64,000 nt of DNA from DASSSQ01 sp963839285 (GTDB taxonomy: Bacteria; Actinomycetota; Thermoleophilia; Gaiellales; Gaiellaceae): the NCBI GenBank assembly GCA_963839285.1, contig CAWIUN010000008.1, forward strand, positions 1 to 64,000, in the 5' to 3' direction. The position numbers and the translations under genes were made by a program. Numbering within the stretch: position 1 is the stretch's first letter; each line of letters starts with the position of its first letter. Under the pieces are notes generated by a model that was not told where the DNA came from, searched no databases, and worked only from the letters and a program-made list of their open reading frames with translations. Of this stretch, positions 37,576-47,376 are shown in pieces.

Positions 37576-38668
37576 CGTCGCCGACGGCGGCGACCGACGT
37601 GCTCGCGACCTCCGCGAGCAGCTGCTCCTCGAGGACCTCGAAGGTCAGCGCAGTCGTCGGCCGACGGGTGGCGCAGCGTCCGCCCGACCAGCCGGTCGAG
37701 CTCGTACGGCGGCAGGCCGTCGGCCGGGCGACTTCATCGCGATGTCCTCGCGCCCGACGGTGGCCCGGCGGCAGGTCGCGCGCGGCGACGAGCTTCTTGG
37801 CCATCTTGATGATCGGCTCGGTCTCGCTCGGGTACATCGTCTTGGTCCCGTCGCCGAGCGCGACGTGCGTGCGCTCGAGGTCGCGCACCATCTTGCGCAG
37901 CCCCCGGCTCGAGCGAGAAGCCGTGGTCGGTGCCCTTCATCGCGCGGTTGAGCGTGAAGTGCTTCTCGACGATGCGCGCGCCGAGCACGTAGGCGGCCAC
38001 CGGCATCGCGATGCCGTTGTCGTGGCTCGAGAAGCCGACCACCGAGTCCGGGAACACTCGCGGTAGGTCTCGATCACGCGCAGGTCGAGCTCCTCCCACG
38101 CGGCCGGATAGCCGGCCGTGCACTGCAGGATGCCGACCTGCGGGTTGACTCGGCGACCGTCTCGTAGCCGCGGCGCACGTCGTCGAGCGGCGCGCCGCCG
38201 GTGGAGAGGATCATCGGCTTGCCGATCTCGGCCACGTGGCGGAGCAGCGGCGTGTTGGTCAGGTCGCCCGAGGCGATCTTGTAGGCCGGCATGTCGAGCT
38301 CGGCGAGGAAGTCGGCGCTCGCGAGGTCGAACGCCGTCGAGAAGAAGGCGATGCCGAGCTCGCGCGCGAACGCCTGCAGCTCCTGGTACTCGTCCAGGCC
38401 GAACTCGAGCGACTCGCGGTGCTCGCCGTAGGTCGCCCCGTAGGTGTTCTCGTTGTCGTACGGCCTGTTGTACACCGCGCGCGTGTACAGCGAGCGGTTG
38501 TCGCGCTTCTGGAGCTTGACGGCGTGGGCGCCGCCGGCCTTGCGGCCTGGAACAGCTCGTTGGCCTTCTCGAGCGACCCCTGGTGGTTGTGGCCGATCTC
38601 GGCGATGACGTAGCAGTCGCCGTGTCGGAGATCTCGAAGCCGTCGATGGTGAAGCGCCGCTCAGCCAT
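37568..38668 (-). pseudogene. neuB: NeuB-like nonulosonate (sialic/legionaminic acid) synthase, frameshifted
   Basis: Start MAERRFTIDGFEISD; an ATG at 38680 adds four residues. Blocks: MYNRPYDNENTYGATYGEHR, ELGIAFFSTAFDLASADFLA, MPAYKIASGDLTNTPLLRHV, GKPMILSTGGA, VGILQCTAGYPA, VVGFSSHDNGIAMPVAAYVL, GARIVEKHFTLNRAMKGTDH, GFSLEP. Then the C-terminal SAF-like domain KKLVAARDLPPG. NeuB condenses phosphoenolpyruvate with an acylamino-hexose. About 366 codons. At least seven indels. A TAGCAT box, built on the stop of the preceding gene, lies 10 nt upstream. Confidence 0.75.
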
Positions 38669-38681
38669 AGCCGCGAACATG

Positions 38682-39717
38682 CTACTTCGCAGCAGATCGA
38701 CCTGCTGCAGTCTTTACCGCATCCTCACGCGTCGAGCGGAGACGGGCCAGGTCGGCGTCTACGAGCAGCCGGACGAGACCTTCGAAGTCGATCTCGGGCG
38801 CCCATCCGAGCCGTTCGCGCGCCTTGGCGGCGTCTCCCACCAGGCGGTGCAGCTCGGCGCGTCCACGGCGAAGCGCGGAATCGACGCGGACGTGATCGCG
38901 CCAGTCGAGCCCGACGTGCCCGAAGGCGCATTCGACCAGCTTGCCGACCGTGTGGCTGACCCCGGTGGCAATCACGAAGTCGTCCGGCTCGTCCTGCTGA
39001 AGCATCAGCCACATCGCACGAACGTAATCGCCGGCGAATCCCCAGTCGCGCTCGGCATCGAGGTCACCGAGCACGAGCTCCTCCGCAAGGCCGAGCGAGA
39101 TCTGCGCCACGCCGTGCGCGACCTTGCGGGGGAGGAAGTCGAGCGGGCGCCGAGGCGACTCGTGGTTGTAGAGGATCCCTGACCACACGTGCAGCCCGTA
39201 ACGATGGCTGGCACTATTTCACCATGAAGTGCCCGTACGACTTGGCGACGCCGCAACGGCGTGTAGGGGGTGTGAGCGGCGTCGTCTCTGTTTGCGGTGT
39301 CTCAAGCCGGCTCCCCAAAGATCTCTGCTCGACTACGCCTGGGTAGATGCGGGCAGCGGGGTAACCGCGCGCACGGCTTCTGAACAGATAGGCTCACCCC
39401 CACGGCTGCGAACTCCGCCGTCTCAACCGTACGTTGCGCACGACCTGGGCACGAAGGACGGCGCCGCCAGGAACGGGTAAAACACCGGTCCGGCGCCCAG
39501 CGTTGCAGCACCGATTCGAGCGATCGGCGGTCGACGGCTTCCACCTCGACTCAGCCCCCAGCTCGCCTGCAAGCGCGGCGAGGTTCCCACAGCGGCGTGC
39601 AGGGTTCGCGCACAGACGGCGCCGGCGCAGTCGCCAGCCCCTGCGCGGGATTTGGCCAGCAACGAGCTGTCCTGGCCGCCGCATGCCGGTAATGAGCGCG
39701 ACGCTGGTCCTCGTCAC
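38682..39717 (-). pseudogene. GDP-mannose 4,6-dehydratase (GMD-like), N-terminal half scrambled by frameshifts
   Basis: The C-terminal 168 residues are intact: GILYNHESPRRPLDF, DLDAERDWGFAGDYVRAMWL, MLQQDEPDDFVIATGVSHTV, all GMD hallmarks. The 530 nt upstream look empty, but in shifting frames contain VTRTSVALITGMxGQDSSLL (the NAD-binding start), RSLESVLQRWAPD, FYPFLAAPSFVPRS, VETAEFAAVGVS, AEIFGEPA, ETPQTETTPLTP, GVAKSYGHFMVK and GLHVWSGILYN in exactly GMD order. So the gene begins near GTG 39717 and is about 345 codons long. It would supply GDP-4-keto-6-deoxymannose. Eight or more indels. Confidence 0.75.
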
Positions 39718-39814
39718 GCCCGGAAGTCTGCCTGATCGGTTCTTGTCACCGCATCTGGAGCGCCCTGCGGGCAACGAGTCCGGACACGGTCGCCTGCGCC
39801 AGCTGGGGCTGGCG

Positions 39815-40837
39815 TCACAGAACGCGTTCGCACTCGAGCGCCTCGCGGTAGGCGGCGAGGGTCGCCTCGGCCGCGGTCGCGAGCGAGAAGCGCTCGAGCG
39901 CGCGGGCCCGGCCGGCCTCGCCGAGCCGGCGGCGCAGCTCGCCGTCGCCGAGCAGCCGCTCGACCGCCGCCCGCAGCGCCGGCGGGTCGCCGGGGTCGAC
40001 GAGCAGGCCGGTGACGCCGTCCTCGACCGCGTCGGGCAGGCCGCCGACCCGGGTCGCGACGACCGGGCGCGCGTGGCCCATCGCCTCGCGCGCCTGGACG
40101 CCGTAGCCCTCCCGGCGCGAGGGGCAGCAGACGACGGCGGCCCGGTCGAGGTAGCCGCCGACCTCGTCGTGGGGGACGGCGCCGACGCCGCCGGGGACGC
40201 GGTCGCGCAGCGGCCCGTCGCCGACGACGACGCGGGGCAGCCCCTCGGTCGCCTCGAGGAACTCGAGGATGCCCTTCTCGGGCGAGAGGCGGCCGACGAA
40301 GAGCACGTGCGGCGGCTCCTCCGGCTCGCGCGTCGTCTCGGGCAGCCTGACGCCGGCGGGGACGACCCGGACCTCGCCCGCGCCGAGCCCGCGGGCCTGC
40401 TCGGCCAGCTCGGTCGAGGCCGCGAGCACGAGCGCGGCGCGGCGCAGGACGGGGCGCGCGAGCGCGGGGGCACGCCGCGCCAGCTCGACGTCGGTGCCCC
40501 AGACCTGGAGGACGTAGGGCTTGCCGGTGGCGAGCGCGGCGAGGCCGGAGGGGATCCAGTGGGCGTGGACGAGGTCGGCGCCGCGGGCGGCCCGGCGCGC
40601 GGCGGCCGCGAAGGACGCGAGGAAGGCGGGCACGAGCGCGAGCTTCCAGGGCGCGGCGCGCAGGTTGCCGGCGACGCCGTGCCCGTAGGCGATCCCGAAG
40701 TGGCGGAAGGTCGCGGGCGAGACGACCTCGACCTCGACCTCCCGCTCGCGCAGCGCCGCGACGGCGTCGCCGACGAAGCTCCCCGCCTGGTCGCCGTCGA
40801 AGCGGGGGTAGGAGGTCGTCAGGACGGCGACCCTCAC
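39815..40837 (-). CDS. Family 4 glycosyltransferase
   Basis: 340 residues, intact. N-terminal acceptor half: VRVAVLTTSYPRFDGDQAGS, with DLVHAHWIPSGLAALATGKP. The donor half has VLFVGRLSPEKGILEFLEAT, VGDGPLR, CCPSRREGYGVQAREAMGHA (the E-x7-E region), RPVVATRVGGLPDAVEDGVT. A complete GT4 enzyme, cytoplasmic, adding one residue to the growing chain. GTG start overlaps the ligase stop (GTGA). The 97 nt between its stop and the GMD gene hold nothing recognisable. Confidence 0.85.
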   Translation of the reverse strand: MRVAVLTTSYPRFDGDQAGSFVGDAVAALREREVEVEVVSPATFRHFGIAYGHGVAGNLRAAPWKLALVPAFLASFAAAARRAARGADLVHAHWIPSGLAALATGKPYVLQVWGTDVELARRAPALARPVLRRAALVLAASTELAEQARGLGAGEVRVVPAGVRLPETTREPEEPPHVLFVGRLSPEKGILEFLEATEGLPRVVVGDGPLRDRVPGGVGAVPHDEVGGYLDRAAVVCCPSRREGYGVQAREAMGHARPVVATRVGGLPDAVEDGVTGLLVDPGDPPALRAAVERLLGDGELRRRLGEAGRARALERFSLATAAEATLAAYREALECERVL

Positions 40838-42198
40838 CGGCGCGGGCGGAAGACGAGCGGCAGCGAGAGCGCGAGGGCCGCGAACGCGTAGACGTAGTAG
40901 AACTGCATCGTCAGGTAGAAGGCGTTCGCGGCCATCGTCCCGGCGAGCGCCGCCGTCATCCCCCACGCGAGCGGCCGGACGCGCGCGGCGAGCGGGTCGC
41001 CGGCGGCGGCGAGCGCCCGGCCGAGCGCGCGCGCGGCCCGGAGGCGGCGGAACAGGTACCAGAGGAAGGCCGCGAAGAGCGCGGTTCCGACGACGCCCGT
41101 CTCGACGAGCAGCGCGACGTAGAAGGAGTGCGGCCCCCAGTTCGTCTTGCCGGTCTCGAAGGCGTAGAAGACCGAGAAGTTGTTCAGGCCGAGCCCGAAC
41201 AGCGGGTGCGCGTTGATCACGTCCGGGATGAACCCGTAGACGTCGAAGTGCGCCGAGCTGCCTGCGCCCTGCGTCTGGATCCGGGAGCGGAGGACGACGC
41301 CGAAGAAGTCCCGCCGCGAGGCGACGACCGCCGCGAGCAGGACGGCGACGACGCCGAGCGGGACGAGCAGCGCCCGGGCGCGCACGTAGCGGCGGTAGGG
41401 CGCGAGCAGCACGAGCACGCCCACCCCGAGCCCGAGCAGCCCGCTCCGGGAGAGCGTCGCCAGCTCCATGATCAGCAGGAAGGCGAGCACGAGCGCGAGC
41501 GGGACGCGCCAGCGGTGGCCGCGCTCGAGCCGCAGGTAGAGCGGCAGCAGCACGAGCAGCGGCACGATCAGCATGATCGCGAGGTGGTTCGGGTCGCCGG
41601 TGAGCGCGTTCGGCCGGTAGACGTCCTGGCCGTTGACGGCGCCGTAGATGTTGATCGAGCTGGCGCCGCCGGTCAGCGGCGAGAGCAGCTGCTGGTCGAG
41701 GTTGCCGCCGGCGCGCGCGACCGCGAGCTGCGCGAGCCCGTAGAGCGCGTTCAGCACCATCCCGCCCGAGAAGGCGGCGAGCGCCCGCCACCAGAAGTCG
41801 CGGCCGCGGCGGACGAGGTAGGTGACGCCCGCGGCGAGGAAGGCGAAGTGGATCGCGAACTTGACCATCCCCTTGACGAACTGCGCGAGCGCGTCGGAGG
41901 TCTCGAGGTTGTAGAAGCCGACCAGGTAGACGAGCAGGAAGGCGAGGAAGAAGCCGACGACGGCCACGGTCGTCCGCGGCAGCCGCCCCCGGCCCTGCCC
42001 GAGCCGGCCGAGCGCGAAGCCGCCGACGAAGAGGACCGCGAGCACGTCCGAGATCCCGACCGCGCCGCCGGCCTGCCAGTGCAGCTTCTCGAAGGTGACC
42101 GCCGCGAGCGTCGCGAGGAAGAGCCCGTCGAGCGTCCGGCTCGGCGCGCGACGGGAGGCGCCGCGGTTGGGCGCGTCGTCGCCGTGTGGGGCGTGCAC
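40834..42198 (-). CDS. O-antigen ligase/polymerase (WaaL/Wzy-type) membrane protein
   Basis: 454 residues with about eleven hydrophobic segments. A long extracytoplasmic loop (about 280-350) contains SRRDFFGVVLRSRIQTQG and HFDVYGFIPDVINAHPLFGL, then GLNNFSV with NWGPHSFYVALLVETG. The H-P-L-F-G-x-G..N and [PH]HS.Y motifs define the Wzy_C family. It either polymerises repeat units or ligates the chain to an acceptor. With the Wzz-like protein, Wzy is the better guess. GTG 42198 chosen; GTG 42220 would overlap the preceding stop but is out of frame. Intact. Confidence 0.8.
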   Translation of the reverse strand: MHAPHGDDAPNRGASRRAPSRTLDGLFLATLAAVTFEKLHWQAGGAVGISDVLAVLFVGGFALGRLGQGRGRLPRTTVAVVGFFLAFLLVYLVGFYNLETSDALAQFVKGMVKFAIHFAFLAAGVTYLVRRGRDFWWRALAAFSGGMVLNALYGLAQLAVARAGGNLDQQLLSPLTGGASSINIYGAVNGQDVYRPNALTGDPNHLAIMLIVPLLVLLPLYLRLERGHRWRVPLALVLAFLLIMELATLSRSGLLGLGVGVLVLLAPYRRYVRARALLVPLGVVAVLLAAVVASRRDFFGVVLRSRIQTQGAGSSAHFDVYGFIPDVINAHPLFGLGLNNFSVFYAFETGKTNWGPHSFYVALLVETGVVGTALFAAFLWYLFRRLRAARALGRALAAAGDPLAARVRPLAWGMTAALAGTMAANAFYLTMQFYYVYAFAALALSLPLVFRPRR

Positions 42199-42216
42199 GG
42201 GCGCTCGTGCGTGACG

Positions 42217-44151
42217 TCACGGCCGCTCCTCGAGTGGACGTGGAGGTCGACGTCGCCGCCTCGCTGCGGACGCCGCCCTCCTCGTCCTGCTCGAGTAGCC
42301 CAACGACGACGGCGTAGCTCTCGCAGCCCCTCCGCTCGACGGTGGCATTGGCGTAGCCGACCTCGACGGTGCGCGCCCGGAGCGCCTCTGCCGCTGGATG
42401 CAGAGGCCGCTGCCGAACACCGCGACGATCCCGGCTGGCGGGGCCGGGACGCGACAGTCGTGGGCGTCGGTGGACACGCGGCGGCGCGCCGACGACGAAG
42501 ATTGCGTACGTCGACGACATCTCGCGACGAGGTGGAGGGCGGGGTGCGGCAGCGCAGCCAGTCTTCATCGGCACGCCCGCCGTTCTGCGCCAGCGAGTCC
42601 GGGTCGAGGAGGAGCACGAGCATGCGCCAACCGCGGAGGTCGCCGCACGACGAAGGCGCGCCGTAGTCGAGTGATGGCGGTAGGCGAAGCGGAGCTTGCC
42701 GTCGCTCGAGACGCCACGTCGAGGGCTCGGTCCTGGGCGCGCCCGCCTCGAGCGCGCGACGAAGTCGACACGATTCCGTTCCAGACGCGTCACACCGCCG
42801 GCGGCGTCGCGGAGCTCCCGCCAGCGCGTCGCGCCGAGACCGTTGATCGCCGGCAGCGCGAGCAGCACGGCCAGCGCGAGCGGGCGACTACCATGGGCGC
42901 GGCCGCGGACGCGTGGCGCCGGACGCCCGCGAGAGCGAGCGCGAACGGGAGCGCGCAGAGCAGGATCAGCGGCGGCCAGGCGACCGAGAGCAGCCGCTCG
43001 GCGTAGACCGAGACCGCGATCCAACCGCCAGACCGGGAGCGGCCCAGGCCAGCAGCCGGGCGAGCGTCCGCGCCGAGGGTGCGTCGCCGTCGCGGGCGAG
43101 CAGCGTCAGCGGCAGCGACGCCAGCTCGAGCAGGGAGACGGCGTCGTGGAGGTCGAGGCCGCCCGCGCGGGGCCGGCGCCGAGAGCCCCGCCGCCGCTCG
43201 CGAGGGAGGGCAGCAGCCAGGTGGCGAGCGCCGCACCGGCCGCCGCCCACCCGCGGCCCGGCGCGCTCGACGGCGCGACCCGAAGCACCGCGTACAGGAG
43301 CCCGAAGGCGAGCGGCAGACGCAGGTCGGGGCCGAGCAGGGTCCGCCGACCAGTACCTCGCCGCGGACGGAGCTGCGAGGTCGGCGTAGTAGTTGCCGCT
43401 ACCCGCCGTCAGGGGGCCGTGCAGCGAGATGCCGAGCCCTGCGCCTCGGCGAGGTCGTACGCGAGGGCGACCGCAGCGCCGGCGGCGAGCGGGATCACCA
43501 CGCGCGTCAGCCGCGTCCGGAGGCCGTTACGAGAGCCGATCGCCGCGGCGACGACGAGCCCCGCGATCCCGAGCAGCCCGCTCGGTTTCGCCAGCACGGT
43601 CGCGAGCGCGAGCAGGGCGGTCGCGCTGAGGCCGCACGCGATCCGGCCGCGGCGGACGCGGCCAGGGCGGTGGCACCGAGAAGCGCGGCGACCGGGATGT
43701 CCGTGAGGCCGGCCGCGACGTCTCCGGCGAACGCCGCGACCGCGGCGACCAGCAGCACGGGCACGAGGGCCTCGAGCGGCGCGAGGCCGCCTCGCCGGGC
43801 GAGCGCGTAGAGCGTCGCAGAGGAGCACGGAGAAGGCGAGCGACAGCAACCGACCCGCCGCCTCGTGGACGCCGAACGGCGCCCAGACGAGTCCCTGGAG
43901 GACGTAGAAGAGCGGCCGGTGGAGCTGCTCGGGCCCGACGCCGTCGGCGTGGAACGAGCCGTCCGCGATCAGCCGCGACCAGGCGCCGAAGTAGAGCGAG
44001 TCCCAGGAGCTGTACGGCAGTACCACCGCGGCGAACGCGGCGACCGCCGCGTACAGCGCCAGCAGCCCGCCGAGCGCCCAGGCGGGGAGCGCCCGGACGG
44101 CCCGTGCAGCGCGTGGCCGCGCGCTCGCCGCCGCGGCCGAGCCGAGGTCAC
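42217..44151 (-). pseudogene. Integral membrane GT-C glycosyltransferase (GT39-like), frameshifted
   Basis: Start VTSAAAASARPRAARAV, overlapping the GT4 stop by GTGA. Blocks: LPAWALGGLLALYAAVAAFA, YSSWDSLYFGAWSRLIADGS (catalytic Asp loop), RPLFYVLQGLVWAPFGVHEA, LATVLAKPSGLLGIAGLVVA, RVVIPLAAGAAVALAYDLAE, and further helices to LAVLLALPAINGLGATRWRE. A soluble C-terminal part contains TVEVGYANATVERRGCESYA. About 645 codons in total with six or more indels. It probably uses a polyprenyl-phosphate sugar outside the membrane. Confidence 0.55.
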
Positions 44152-45395
44152 GCGAGGCTCCCGAGCAGGTCGGCGAGCTCCTCGACCCGGGTGCGGCGCG
44201 AGACGCGGTCGCGCCACTCGGCGGAGAGCGGGGCGTCCGGGAGCGCGTCCTCCTGCCAGCGCGCATGCAGGTCGCGGAGGGCCGCCACCATCCCGTTCAG
44301 GTCGTCGGGGGCGACGACGACGCCGGCGCCGGTCTCGCGGATCAGCTCGGCCGCGGCGCCGTCGGGCGGCACGACCGCGAGGATCGGGCGCTCGGCCGCC
44401 AGGTACTCGAAGACCTTGCCCGAGAGCACGCCCTTGCCGCGGCCGCCGGCCTCGGGGATCAGGAGCAGCAGCGCGTCGGAGTCGCGCTGGAGCTCGAGCG
44501 AGACCCGCCGGGGCGCGTAGGGGACGAGCTCGAGCCGGTCGCCGAGGCCGAGCGTCTCGGCCCAGTCGCGGTCGGCGCTGCGGAAGTCGCCGACGAAGCG
44601 CGCGACCGCGTCGAGGCCGGACTCGTGCAGCGCGGTCAGGAACGGGCGCGGGTCGCGCTTGCCGAAGAACGAGCCCGCGTGCGTGATCCGGAAGCGCGCG
44701 CCGCGGCGGTACTCGAGCCCGGCGAAGTCGTCGAAGTCGGAGCCGTTCGCGATCGTGCTGACGGGCCCGCTCGGCTCGAGCCCCGTCATCTCGGCCGCGA
44801 TCGCGTCGGAGACGGTCACGATCGCGTCGGCCGAGCCCGCGACGACGCGCGCGACGCGCTCGCTCGTCCGCTCCTTCGCGCGCGCGAGCACGGTGTCCGA
44901 GCGCCGGTGCGGGTGCGCGATCAGCGAGTCGCGCAGGTCGGCGACCCAGCGGACGCCGGTCGCCTTCTTCGCGGCGGCGCCGACCAGGTGCACCGAGCGG
45001 GGCGGCGAGGTCGTGATCACGACGTCGATCCCCTCGCTGCGCACGAGCCGGATCGCCGCCGGGATCGCGGTCAGGTTCCAGGTGACGTTCTCGTCCGGGA
45101 CGAGCAGCCGCCGCCCGACCGAGCGCGCCTGCACGAGCGCGCGCTCGACGCCGGCCGTGCCGTGCAGCTCCTCGGCCAGCGAGCGCCCCTTCGGGCCGAC
45201 GTAGCGGGCGCGGTGCACCCAGGCCTGCGTCGGCACGACGAGCTCGTCGTCGCGGTGGATCCACTTCGGGTCGTCCGGCGCGAGCACGTGCGTCTCGATC
45301 CCGAGCCCGGGCAGGTGGGTCGCGAACTTGAGCGGCCGCTGGACGCCGCCGCCGCCGGCCGGCGGGAAGTAGAGCGAGACGATCAGCGCCTTCAC
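44148..45395 (-). CDS. Family 4 glycosyltransferase (WcaI/capsular type)
   Basis: 415 residues, intact. VKALIVSLYFPPAGGGGVQR is the glycine-rich N-terminal loop. VVITTSPPRSVHLVGAAAKK and GVRWVADLRDSLIAHPHRRS follow, then VTVSDAIAAEMTG, STIANGSDFDDFAG, FRITHAGSFFGKRDPRPFLT, and KGVLSGKVFEYLAAERPILA of the GT-B donor domain. A cytoplasmic GT4 enzyme. Start GTG 45395 with TACGGT 8 nt upstream; 53 nt separate it from the preceding gene. Confidence 0.85.
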   Translation of the reverse strand: MKALIVSLYFPPAGGGGVQRPLKFATHLPGLGIETHVLAPDDPKWIHRDDELVVPTQAWVHRARYVGPKGRSLAEELHGTAGVERALVQARSVGRRLLVPDENVTWNLTAIPAAIRLVRSEGIDVVITTSPPRSVHLVGAAAKKATGVRWVADLRDSLIAHPHRRSDTVLARAKERTSERVARVVAGSADAIVTVSDAIAAEMTGLEPSGPVSTIANGSDFDDFAGLEYRRGARFRITHAGSFFGKRDPRPFLTALHESGLDAVARFVGDFRSADRDWAETLGLGDRLELVPYAPRRVSLELQRDSDALLLLIPEAGGRGKGVLSGKVFEYLAAERPILAVVPPDGAAAELIRETGAGVVVAPDDLNGMVAALRDLHARWQEDALPDAPLSAEWRDRVSRRTRVEELADLLGSLA

Positions 45396-45403
45396 AGCGG
45401 CTA

Positions 45404-45409
45404 ACCGTA
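45404..45409 (-). promoter_or_regulatory. Putative leaderless -10 box (TACGGT)
   Basis: TACGGT lies 8 nt before GTG 45395 in the only sizeable gap of this operon, next to the palindrome at 45414-45425. Confidence 0.45.
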
Positions 45410-45413
45410 GCCC

Positions 45414-45425
45414 GGACCCGGGTCC
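45414..45425. promoter_or_regulatory. 12-bp perfect palindrome GGACCCGGGTCC
   Basis: A perfect inverted repeat just upstream of the TACGGT box in a 53-nt gap. Beside it (towards 45449) a second GC-rich hairpin GAGCC-CCGC-GGCTC can form. With no U-tract it is either a factor-independent stop of an unusual kind or a binding site. It may be chance in such GC-rich DNA. Confidence 0.25.
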
Positions 45426-45448
45426 CGGGGGCTCCCGAGCCGCGGGGC

Positions 45449-47376
45449 TCAGAGCCGGTAGAGCGCGTAGCGCGCGTCGCGGTAGACGGGATCGAGCCCG
45501 GCGACGGCGGGGCCCGTCCTCGCGTCGACGACGAGCCAGCCGGCGCCGGCCCGCCGCGGGATCGCGAGGTCGCCGGTCCGCAGGAACCTCCGCGCCGCGC
45601 GGACGCGCTCCTGCGGCCGGTTCGCCGTCGTGTCGGCGACGTGCGCGGGCGGGGCGACGGCGATGTAGACGGGCGCGTAGGCGGCGAGCTCGTAGCTCGT
45701 CGCCGGGTCGGCGTAGACGACCGCGCGCTCGGGCACCCGCTCGCGGAGGGCCTGCACGAGCCCGGGGGTGAGGCGGCCGGCGCCGAGCCGCTTCGGGGCC
45801 GTCCAGTTCGCGAAGCCGTGGACGGCGACGGGGAGCACGAAGAGGATCGCGGCGAGCCCGGCCAGCGTCGTCCGGCGCTCCTCGAGCCGCGGCCGGAGAA
45901 GCAGCGCGAGGACGAGCGCGCCGGCGCCGCCGAGGGCCGCGACCCAGGTCGCCCACGCCGGGCCGCCGTTCTCGATCGTCTTGCCGCCGAAGTCCCCCGG
46001 CCAGAGCAGCTGGAAGGCGATCCCGAGGCCGAGCGCGGCGGGGAGGGCGAGCACCCCTCCGAACCGCGCGAGCGCCCAGGCGCCGGCCGCGAAGGCGAAC
46101 GCGAACGGCAGGAAGCCGGCCGCGCGGCGCGACTGCGAGAGCGTCACGAGGTCGGAGAAGTGCGTGAACAGGAAGGGGACGAGCATCAGCGCCAGCACCG
46201 CGAGCGCGCCGCCGAGCACGAAGGCGCCGGAGCGGCGGCGGACCGCGAGCGCGGCGAGCGGCACCGAGAGCAGCGCCGCGACGGCGACGGCGCCGCCGCG
46301 CGAGAGCACGTCGGCCGCGAGCCGGTAGCTGTCGGCGCCGACGACGTGCAGCTGGTCGCGGTACTGGCGCAGCGCCCGCGCCCGCTCGGCCGCGTCGGGC
46401 GTGTGCGCGGCGGTCGCGCCGACGAGCGGGCGCAACCAGGCGAGCACGGCCCCGAGCGGCACCGCCGCGGCGGCGAGCGGCCCGAGCGTCTCGACCGCCT
46501 CCCCGGGCGCGACCACGAGCCGGACGGCCGCGTAGCCGGCGAGCGCGACCAGCATGAAGAGCGTGAAGGCCGGGTGGATCAGCGCGGCGGCGAGCGCGAG
46601 CGCGGAGAGCGTCGCCCACGCCCGCGGGTCGCGGCCGCGCGCCGCGACGAAGAAGAGGGCGAAGCCCGCCGGGACGAGCAGCTGCCGCACCGCCGTCCCC
46701 GGGTTCGTGACGACGACGTAGCCGCCGCCGTGCCCGGCCGCGAGGCCGTAGAGCGCGACCTGGCCGGCGAGCACGGCCCAGCCGCCCCAGGCGGCGTCGA
46801 AGACCGCGCGGCCGGCCTCCCAGGCGACGACGAAGACGGCGACGACGAGCAGCGACGGCGCGTGCCGCACCACGACCGCGGGATCGAGCCCGCGAGACCT
46901 TCGCGACCAGGGCGAGGAAGCCGTGCCAGAGCGGGAACGCGTAGCCGGGGTGGAGCCCGCCGTCGCGGAACTCGTCGACCGACCCGAGCGAGAGGTCGCC
47001 GAACGCGGCCAGCTTGCGGACGCGCGCGAGGTGGAAGAGCCCGTCGCCGCCGACGGGCCCCGACACGAACCAGAGCGCGCCGCCGAAGGCGAGCCCGGCG
47101 AGGGCGACGAGCGCGCGGTGGCCCTGCTCGGGCGGCTCCCGCAGCTGCCGCCACGGCTTCCAGGCGAGCGCGGCCGCGCCGAGGCCGAGCTCGATCCCGA
47201 GCGTCAGCAGGATCGACCCGTGCAGCGCGAACGTGAGCGCGAGCGCGAGGGCGACGGCCGCGAGCCCCCACGCCAGCGCCGCCGACGCCGACCGCTGCCC
47301 GAGCGCCCGCGCGATCGCCCGCCCGGGCAGCGAGCACGACGACGATCCCGAAGGCGAGCCGCAGCCAGTCCGTCAT
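45449..47376 (-). CDS. Large integral membrane protein, probable GT-C glycosyltransferase (two frameshifts)
   Basis: The intact 3' part (475 residues) carries about ten hydrophobic segments: LLVVAVFVVAWEAGRAVFDA, TLFMLVALAGYAAVRLVV, VALLSVP-type helices, and a C-terminal soluble tail YADPATSYELAAYAPVYIAV. Two upstream segments in other frames supply the N-terminus: MTDWLRLAFGIVVVLAARA, and VSGPVGGDGLFHLARVRKLA with GYAFPLWHGFLALVAKVS, the loop where GT-C enzymes carry their catalytic acid (GGDG). Full length is about 642 codons. ATG 47376 overlaps the GT2 stop by ATGA. Substrate unknown. Confidence 0.6.

Noticed and set aside
38682..39188. A truncated GMD gene
   Set aside because: The missing half can be followed upstream across several frames, so the gene is frameshifted, not truncated.
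39190..39815. A possible insertion-sequence remnant or small-gene region
   Set aside because: No terminal repeats or transposase motifs; 39190-39717 is explained by a frameshifted GMD N-terminus, leaving about 97 nt.
42198..42220. GTG 42220 as start of the O-antigen ligase by GTGA overlap
   Set aside because: It is out of frame with the ligase; GTG 42198 is in frame and gives a normal N-terminus.
20000..44000. A decaying genomic island full of pseudogenes
   Set aside because: Conserved residues and 4-nt gene overlaps are intact between indels, stop-producing substitutions are rare, and intact genes are interspersed; sequence error explains this better.
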